A DNA stretch of 64,000 nt from Erginobacter sp964587835 (GTDB taxonomy: Bacteria; Auribacterota; Erginobacteria; Erginobacterales; Erginobacteraceae), in the NCBI GenBank assembly GCA_964587835.1, contig CAZPMN010000007.1, positions 1 to 64,000 of the forward strand, written 5' to 3'. A program made the translations under genes and the position numbers. Of the stretch, positions 59,204 to 64,000 are shown piece by piece. Within the stretch, counting starts at the first letter, position 1; the number at the start of each line of letters is the position of its first letter. Under the pieces are notes generated by a model, which saw nothing but the letters and a program-made list of their open reading frames with translations, searched no databases and was not told the DNA's origin.

Positions 59204-60313
59204 CACTTTCTTCTTGATCTTCGCCCACTTGATCCCCAGGTACTCCTTTAACAGCCGGGGGTAGACCCGGGGGTTGAAGAGGATGTTCAGAGTCAGGAAG
59301 CACTCGTAGGTACAAAAGCACTTGGTCTCTCGGATGACCTTCCGGGCGTGGTCGGCCTTCTCACTGAACCAGATCTTCTTGAAGTCGTAGTTGAAGTCGC
59401 GGACGTTGCCGAGCTTAAGGTCGTCGTGGAGTTCGCAGGGCAGTACCTCCCCTCCGGCAAAGAGCGCCGCCCCCAGCGACCCGGCGTAACAGGGCAGGAT
59501 CATCCGGTTCTCCCGGATGACGCGGGCGATCACCTGGTGGCGGACGATCCGCTTGGCGTTGATCACGTCGGCGAAGGGGAACCGGTGGTAACCGGAGAGC
59601 ATCCGCTCCTTGATCCCCTCCTCCATCGCCCGGGCGTACTTCTCGTAGTTCTCGATGTTGAAAAACTTGGCCGCCGGCTCCATCGGCTTCCCCCGGCAGA
59701 GGAGCGTGAAGAGGGTGTCGGCCTCGGTCTTTTCGGTGAAGTACTTGTACATATCGAGCAACTTGGAATCGTTGTAGGAGGAGACCGTAGTCTCGATGGT
59801 GGCGGTGAAGTGCGGATAGCTCTTCTCCAGCTTCTTCAGCTCGGAGAAGGTGGTCATCGCCTTGTCGAAGAGGCCCGGGGTCCGGCGGATCTCGTCATGA
59901 TCCTTCCCGATCCCGTCCACCGAGACGTCGACCATCAGGTCGAGCTGGGGGCAGGTGTCGAGGATGCTCTTCACCGACTCCAGCACCCGGGCGGTCAGCC
60001 CGCCGTTGGTGGGGATGCCGACATTGCAGACGTGGTTGTTACGGTGAAAGATCCGGACGATCTCCGGCAGATCCTTGCGCAGAAACGGCTCCCCCCCGGT
60101 GGGGAGAAGGAAGAGGAAGTCGTCCATCGATTTCGAGACCTTCTCGATCTCGTCGATCGACAGCTCGTCCTTCCCCGGGTGGATCCCCCCCAAAAGGCAG
60201 TGCTTGCAATTTGCATTGCAGTTCTCGGTGACAAAGAAGACCAGGTAAACCGGGGAGACCCGCCGCTTGTAGAAGATCAGCCTCCCGAATTTAAGATAAC
60301 TCCAGGCGTTCAT
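59192..60313 (-). CDS. Radical SAM protein with SPASM-like C-terminal Cys motifs
   Basis: This 373-aa protein has the cluster motif 'FVTENCNANCKHCLLGG' (Cys at 32, 36, 39), 'LLPTGGEPFLRKDLPEIVRI' (GGE SAM-binding motif) and 'DVSVDGIGKDHDEIRRTPGL'. C-terminal Cys residues (ILPCYAGS, VLPCELHD, KCFCTYEC) form a probable auxiliary cluster site. Relatives mature peptides or act in sugar and cofactor pathways; the substrate is unknown. No small precursor peptide gene is visible beside it. The stop codon lies inside a repeat hairpin. Confidence 0.88.
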   Translation of the reverse strand: MNAWSYLKFGRLIFYKRRVSPVYLVFFVTENCNANCKHCLLGGIHPGKDELSIDEIEKVSKSMDDFLFLLPTGGEPFLRKDLPEIVRIFHRNNHVCNVGIPTNGGLTARVLESVKSILDTCPQLDLMVDVSVDGIGKDHDEIRRTPGLFDKAMTTFSELKKLEKSYPHFTATIETTVSSYNDSKLLDMYKYFTEKTEADTLFTLLCRGKPMEPAAKFFNIENYEKYARAMEEGIKERMLSGYHRFPFADVINAKRIVRHQVIARVIRENRMILPCYAGSLGAALFAGGEVLPCELHDDLKLGNVRDFNYDFKKIWFSEKADHARKVIRETKCFCTYECFLTLNILFNPRVYPRLLKEYLGIKWAKIKKKVGSS

Positions 60314-60377
60314 ATCACCTCATTCCCTGTTGTTAATTGCCGTTCGTTGGGCTAAATTACTGAAGAGAGCAAATTGT

Positions 60378-60479
60378 GTCATTGCGAGGACCCCGAGCGG
60401 AGCGAGGGGGACGAAGCAATCTCAACACGATCTATCCGGAAGAGATTGCTTCGACCCGCCAAGCGGGCCTCGCAATGAC
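60378..60479. repeat. Dispersed palindromic repeat, inverted pair
   Basis: Left arm GTCATTGCGAGG...GAAGCAATCTC (60378-60423) and right arm GAGATTGCTTCG...CCTCGCAATGAC (60442-60479) face each other with 18 nt between. Each arm has its own core hairpin (CCCCGAGCGGAGCGAGGGGG and CCCGCCAAGCGGG). It lies in the 288-bp spacer between divergent genes (59192-60313 minus, 60602 plus); no gene is seen there. Confidence 0.85.
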
Positions 60480-60601
60480 CGGTTCCAGTATAAGATAGTT
60501 CAGAGACACGACACTAGCCTACCACACACCCGGTCAAGCGTGAAGAACATCCTCACCCTCGGCATTTAAACCGGAGTCGATACCCAGCATCCGGTTTATC
60601 T

Positions 60602-62353
60602 ATGACTGCTCAAGGGAACAATCTCAACCGCGCCGGATGGATCTCTCCTGCCATACTGGCAGGTCTGCTCATCCTCTCACTCATCCTCAATCTCTGGGGA
60701 ATCTCTTATGGTCTTCCCAATCGCTACTACCCGGACGAGGGAAGGATAGTTAACAATGCCCTCGCCTTCGGGATGGGGGACCTCAACCCCCATTATTTTA
60801 ACTATCCCGCCCTCGCTATGTACCTGCTTTTCGGCCTCTACGGGACTTACTTCATCCTTGGACACCTGGCCGGAATCTTCGCCTCGGCGGGTGATTTTCA
60901 GCTGCTCTTTTTCTCCGATCCTTCCAGTTTCTACCTGATCGGCCGAACCGCCAACGCCCTGGCTGGCACCGCAGCCGTGTTCCTAATCTACAAGCTGGGG
61001 GCAGAGACCTACCGCGGCCGTAAGGTCGGTCTCCTGGCCGCCGCCCTGGTCGCCACCCTTCCCTATTTCGTCTATTACTCCCACTTCATCGTTACCGACG
61101 TTCTCCAGCTGATCTTCGTCCTCGGTTCCTATATTTTCATCATCCGGATCCTGAGAACCGGGAAGTTGAGAAACTACTTCTGGTCCGGGGCCCTGGCCGG
61201 ACTGGGCACCGCCACCAAGTACTCCCCGGCGGCCCTGATCCTCCCCATCGCCCTGGCTCACATCCTCTACCTGGTTGGAAAGCGGGAGAGACCATCCTTC
61301 TCCCGACTGATCTTCCCCCCGGCCCTGGCCGGGGTATGTTTGGTCCTTTTCTTCTTCATCGGCTCCCCCTATAACTTCCTGGACTACCGGAGCTTCCTCG
61401 ACTCCCTCCAATTCCGGTCTCTGCTCGGGGAACAGGGAACCTGGGGAACCGGGACCGGGACCGCCTGGCTGATTTACCCGAAGATTATCTTCTTTCACCG
61501 TTTTACCATCTTCAACCGACTGGACCCGGTCGGCTTCGTCTTCGTCGGGGGACTGATCTGGGCGGCGGCGAAACGAAAGAAGGAAGATTTTCTCTTCCTC
61601 CTCTACCCTCTGCTGGTTTACCTGATGATGGGGAGTTGGAGCTTCGGCTCCAACCGGTACTCACTCCCCTTGATCCCCTTCCTCGCACTCTGGGGGGCGC
61701 GGGCAGTGGTCGAAGCCGGACAGGTTCTGCGAATTAGAATCCCCGGGGAAGGACAGCGGAAACTGGCGGTCGGAGGGCTTAACGGATTTATCGCCCTGGT
61801 TTTGATCCTCTCCCTGGCCAACTCCGCCCTCGGCAACCGCCGGCTGACCGACAAGGATACCCGGACCCTGGCCCGGGGGTGGATAGAATCCAACATCCCG
61901 CCGGGGACGAAGATCGCCCTGGAGTGGGATACCGAAGCCACCGTTCAGCTCTGGGAGACCCCCGACGACATCCGGACCAAGATCAGGGCCTACGAGACCG
62001 GGGAGACCGAGACCATCCACCACACCTCGGAGCAGATGGCCCGCGTCCACCGAATGCGGCTGGAAGCGGTCCCGGAACAGAACTACCGGATAGTGAGAAT
62101 CGGGGGAATGGACGGGATCCGGGTGATCCCCGATGGATACTCTATAGAAGAACTCAGAGGAAAGGGAGTGGAATACCTTATAACCAGCGCGGAGGTCACC
62201 CGGATCTTCCTTGCCGAACAGGGCCGCGAGGTTTATCCCGACCATTACCGGTTCTACCGCAGGGTCACAGAAGAACTCCCCCTCCTCGCCGTCTTCCACC
62301 CTGTCCCCCTCTCCTCCCTCGGCCCCGAGATCCGCATCTACCGCCTCGATTAG
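60602..62353 (+). CDS. GT-C (GT39/PMT_2-like) glycosyltransferase
   Basis: This 583-aa protein has about 11 TM helices. The first extracytoplasmic loop has 'YYPDEGRIVNNALAFGMGDL', the strong PDE acidic motif of GT39-like enzymes, and the next conserved loop 'FVYYSHFIVTDVLQLIFVLG' is also family-typical. 'LAGLGTATKYSPAALILPIA' (the GLATATKY-like motif) marks the same group. A C-terminal soluble domain of ~150 aa follows ('LARGWIESNIPPGTKIALEW'). It is one of only two plus-strand genes in the window and stands alone between repeat clusters. It probably moves a polyprenyl-phosphate sugar to an exported acceptor. Confidence 0.9.
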   Translation: MTAQGNNLNRAGWISPAILAGLLILSLILNLWGISYGLPNRYYPDEGRIVNNALAFGMGDLNPHYFNYPALAMYLLFGLYGTYFILGHLAGIFASAGDFQLLFFSDPSSFYLIGRTANALAGTAAVFLIYKLGAETYRGRKVGLLAAALVATLPYFVYYSHFIVTDVLQLIFVLGSYIFIIRILRTGKLRNYFWSGALAGLGTATKYSPAALILPIALAHILYLVGKRERPSFSRLIFPPALAGVCLVLFFFIGSPYNFLDYRSFLDSLQFRSLLGEQGTWGTGTGTAWLIYPKIIFFHRFTIFNRLDPVGFVFVGGLIWAAAKRKKEDFLFLLYPLLVYLMMGSWSFGSNRYSLPLIPFLALWGARAVVEAGQVLRIRIPGEGQRKLAVGGLNGFIALVLILSLANSALGNRRLTDKDTRTLARGWIESNIPPGTKIALEWDTEATVQLWETPDDIRTKIRAYETGETETIHHTSEQMARVHRMRLEAVPEQNYRIVRIGGMDGIRVIPDGYSIEELRGKGVEYLITSAEVTRIFLAEQGREVYPDHYRFYRRVTEELPLLAVFHPVPLSSLGPEIRIYRLD

Positions 62354-62397
62354 ATCTTGGGAACATAATTTTTAAGGAAAGCATCTGAAAAGTTGCG

Positions 62398-62660
62398 TGT
62401 CGTTGCCGGGTGCGCAGCGACAGAGCGATTGGTCAGGCTGTATGTCATTGCGGGCCCCGCAGGGGCGAAGCAATCTGCCGTATTACTGTCATTGCGAGGA
62501 GCGCAGGGGCGAAGCAATCTGCCGTATTACTGTCATTGCGAGGAGCGCAGCGACGAAGCAATCTGCCGTATTACTGTCATTGCGAGGAGCGCAGCGACGA
62601 AGCAATCTCAACCGGCTATTCAGAGAATAATTGCTTGTTGCCCACTTCGCTTGCAATGAC
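62398..62660. repeat. 44-bp tandem array of the dispersed palindromic repeat
   Basis: Four copies start at 62444, 62488, 62532 and 62576 with an exact 44-bp period (GTCATTGCGAGGAGCGCAGC, then GACGAAGCAATCTGCCGTATTACT). A diverged copy precedes them at 62398, and an inverted partial copy (ATTGCTTG...GCAATGAC) closes the array at about 62627-62660. Cores differ slightly (AGGGGC versus AGCGAC). It occupies most of the 417-bp gap 62354-62770, where no gene is seen. There are no unique spacers, so it is not CRISPR. Confidence 0.92.
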
Positions 62661-62770
62661 TCTATTCAATATGCACCTTACATCCTGTTCTATGGATTAG
62701 CTTTGCGTCCCCGAAATTCCAGCCCCAGCTGGAGGCGAAACCGGAAGCGCCAAAGCCGAAAGCCCGCGGC

Positions 62771-63616
62771 TTAAATCTGCGCGGAGCCTGATATCTCCCC
62801 GGCCAGATTTCCCAGGGGCTGAAAGGAGAAATTATTCAGCAAGCACCGCAGTTTCCTTTTCATTCCTCTCCGGCCTCGGGAATGCAGCCATCTGGTCTTG
62901 AGAGGCATCTTCGGAAACGGAATCCCGGAATCCAGCTCCCAGGGATGGAGATAAACGATCGCCGGAAATTCCTCCCTAGTGATCATTCCCAGCCCCCACC
63001 GGGTAAGCAAAAGCGGCAAGAGCCGCAACGAGGCTCCCCCGCCGACCGGAAAGGTCCTCCCCAACAACCGGAACGACGAGGCGGGAAACTCAACCAGGCT
63101 CCCCCCCGGCCGCTCAACCCGGTGGGGCTGCCGGGGGTTGTTGGGAGAGCCGAAGAGTGGGGTTTTGACCGGGAAGAGGCTGGAGTCGTAGGCAATCCCA
63201 TGGCGGATTAAAACGTCGAAGAACCAGGGCGTCTCCACTCCCACTGACCAGCTGGCCGCCCGATACCCCTTCACCTCCCGCCCGGTCAGGCGTTTCAGGA
63301 CCTCCAGCGAGCGGACCAGGTCCTCCTCGAACTCAACCTCCGTCTGCTCGTAAGCCAGCCGGTGCCCCCAGCCGTGGGAGGCCACCTCGTGCCCCCGGGA
63401 GGCGATCTCCCCCACCAGGTCGGGATGCTCCTCCGCGACCTTGCCCAGGACGAAGAAAGTCCCCCTCACCCCGAACCCCTCGAGCAGTCCCATCACCCCC
63501 CGCGTCGCCCCCGCCACCCGATCATCCCGGTATCCGTCAGGCACATACGGCGCCAGTAAACTGGCGTCATACCAGTTCTCAACATCAACCGTCAGCGCGT
63601 TCTTCATCATCTGCAT
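62771..63616 (-). CDS. Polysaccharide deacetylase, DUF3473/XrtA-associated type
   Basis: This 281-aa NodB-fold enzyme begins 'ALTVDVENWYDASL' with the catalytic/metal Asp, followed by 'GVRGTFFVLGKVAEEHPDLV', 'SRGHEVASHGWGHRLAYEQT' (His-x3-His metal site), 'VKGYRAASWSVGVETPWFFD' and 'IVYLHPWELDSGIPFPKMPL'. This order fits the XrtA/PEP-CTERM-associated deacetylases. It removes N-acetyl groups from exported polysaccharide. The protein has no signal peptide. No exosortase gene is visible in the window. ATG 63616 or 63607 may start it. Confidence 0.9.
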   Translation of the reverse strand: MQMMKNALTVDVENWYDASLLAPYVPDGYRDDRVAGATRGVMGLLEGFGVRGTFFVLGKVAEEHPDLVGEIASRGHEVASHGWGHRLAYEQTEVEFEEDLVRSLEVLKRLTGREVKGYRAASWSVGVETPWFFDVLIRHGIAYDSSLFPVKTPLFGSPNNPRQPHRVERPGGSLVEFPASSFRLLGRTFPVGGGASLRLLPLLLTRWGLGMITREEFPAIVYLHPWELDSGIPFPKMPLKTRWLHSRGRRGMKRKLRCLLNNFSFQPLGNLAGEISGSAQI

Positions 63617-63629
63617 CCCCGCCCCTTAT

Positions 63630-63660
63630 TGCACAAAAGATGCATGACATGATTTGTGCA
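63630..63660. repeat. Inverted repeat between deacetylase and HTH gene
   Basis: TGCACAAA (63630-63637) and TTTGTGCA (63653-63660) form an 8-bp inverted repeat with 15 nt between, including ATGCAT. It ends directly at the stop of the HTH gene and 14 nt before the deacetylase start. It may be an operator or a weak terminator; no T-run follows. Confidence 0.4.
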
Positions 63661-64000
63661 TTAAGAAGCGAGGGTAGTGTAAATTGTCCGGCGGGATATT
63701 TCCAGGCAATCCATTATCTCCGGGATCGAAAAGCCCCGAGACTGTAACTGCTTGATGGCGAATTTGCGGGCCTGGATATCGTTCGGTTTGTTCAGCCGTT
63801 TCTTCCCCTTCAAGCGGGACAGCTGGCAGCTAAGTTCCGCGTCGTCAGAATAGCCCCTGGGCAGCAGCCGTTCTTGAGCCACCTCTCCTCTTGCCGCCTC
63901 CGGGAATCTCCTTTGCCGCCAGACGTCAAACCGGCCGATGGAGCGGGGATGTTCTAAAGCCTCTTTCGTCTTATAAGCCCGCGCCTGTTCAACCAGCCGC
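63661..64000 (-). CDS. Protein with C-terminal helix-turn-helix, partial (runs off right edge)
   Basis: The frame is open from the TAA at 63661 to the right edge, about 113 codons, so the N-terminus is missing. The visible part reads 'RLVEQARAYKTKEALEHPRS', 'IGRFDVWRQRRFPEAARGEV', then a basic stretch 'KGKKRLNKPNDIQARKFAIK' and a helix-turn-helix-like end 'SRGFSIPEIMDCLEISRRTI'. The ending matches a DNA-binding or transposase-type HTH. With dispersed palindromic repeats nearby, a transposase-like protein is possible, but no catalytic motif is in view. An internal GTG at 63882 could be read as a short gene, but the frame continues upstream. Confidence 0.5.
   Translation of the reverse strand, partial: RLVEQARAYKTKEALEHPRSIGRFDVWRQRRFPEAARGEVAQERLLPRGYSDDAELSCQLSRLKGKKRLNKPNDIQARKFAIKQLQSRGFSIPEIMDCLEISRRTIYTTLAS

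Noticed and set aside
62398..62660. Possible CRISPR array (regular 44-bp period)
   Set aside because: The full 44 bp is repeated without unique spacers, no cas genes are present, and the unit is a dispersed palindromic element found at other sites.
62393..62700. Three overlapping ORFs of 77-96 codons with internal repeats
   Set aside because: All are readings of the 44-bp array; the peptides repeat the same motif in different frames.
1..64000. tRNA or rRNA genes
   Set aside because: No cloverleaf with GTTCRANNC-like T-arm or rRNA-like segment was noticed on reading; a tRNA search program was not available.

Overview
The window is a GC-rich chromosomal stretch from a Gram-negative (diderm) bacterium. 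An RND/TolC efflux operon, lpxA (lipid A), several lipoprotein signals, a periplasmic-type L,D-transpeptidase and many envelope glycosyltransferases all point to an outer membrane. Two runs of exactly 100 N inside repeats show that it is a scaffold, probably metagenome-derived. The gene mix (lipid-linked-sugar GT-C enzymes, B12-radical SAM, DUF3473-type deacetylase, 40-residue 'VYRPSSGLWAV' repeats, abundant palindromic repeats) recalls uncultured PVC/Omnitrophota-like lineages. That placement is inference and no marker here settles it.

Layout. Positions 1-7560 hold an efflux operon on the minus strand, read right to left: small lipoprotein, TolC-like channel, adaptor, MdtB/C-like RND pump, then a STAS-domain gene cut by the left edge. 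7579-11382 holds a P-loop kinase-like gene, a hexapeptide acyltransferase, purH and a sugar-1-phosphate nucleotidyltransferase. 11400-23696 is an envelope glycan block: two very large GT-C glycosyltransferases with C-terminal beta-sandwich domains, a DPM1-like GT2, a B12-radical SAM enzyme, a GT4, an acetyltransferase and a putative alpha/alpha-toroid protein. 23822-30267 has three secreted proteins built from a 40-residue repeat used in sets of six, one of them carrying an SGNH hydrolase. 30431-43857 is a second glycan block with methyltransferases, three more GT-C enzymes, a GT4, a membrane-anchored HAD phosphatase and two nucleotide-sugar epimerases/dehydratases. 43858-45385 is a repeat island holding a GxxExxY gene between long hairpin cassettes and a 36-bp array. 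45367-51015 has rfbF, a GT2, an SGNH hydrolase, a CNT nucleoside transporter and lpxA.

51177-54427 is an operon of three diverged paralogous nucleotidyltransferases (GS...DxD) with a strong sigma70-type promoter whose spacer is a perfect dyad. 54563 onward holds an L,D-transpeptidase, a very large nested palindrome, an M48 metalloprotease, two GT2 enzymes, a vapBC pair with a predicted leaderless promoter, a SPASM-like radical SAM protein, another GT-C enzyme, a polysaccharide deacetylase and an HTH protein cut by the right edge.

How it fits together. Most genes can be read as one surface-glycan programme: nucleotide-sugar supply (HddC-like, RfbF, dehydratase/epimerase), transfer to polyprenyl phosphate (DPM1-like GT2), GT-C enzymes using lipid-linked donors, decoration (acetyl- and methyltransferases) and trimming (deacetylase, SGNH hydrolases). 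The most unusual items are the triplicated nucleotidyltransferase operon, the GxxExxY gene inside hairpin cassettes, a hairpin found exactly 2 nt before three start codons, the 6/6/6+6 repeat proteins, and hairpin repeat families that keep their shape while stem sequence changes. Gene starts were moved from the longest open frame where an SD sequence, a signal peptide or a stop/start overlap favoured another codon. No tRNA, rRNA or CRISPR array was seen.
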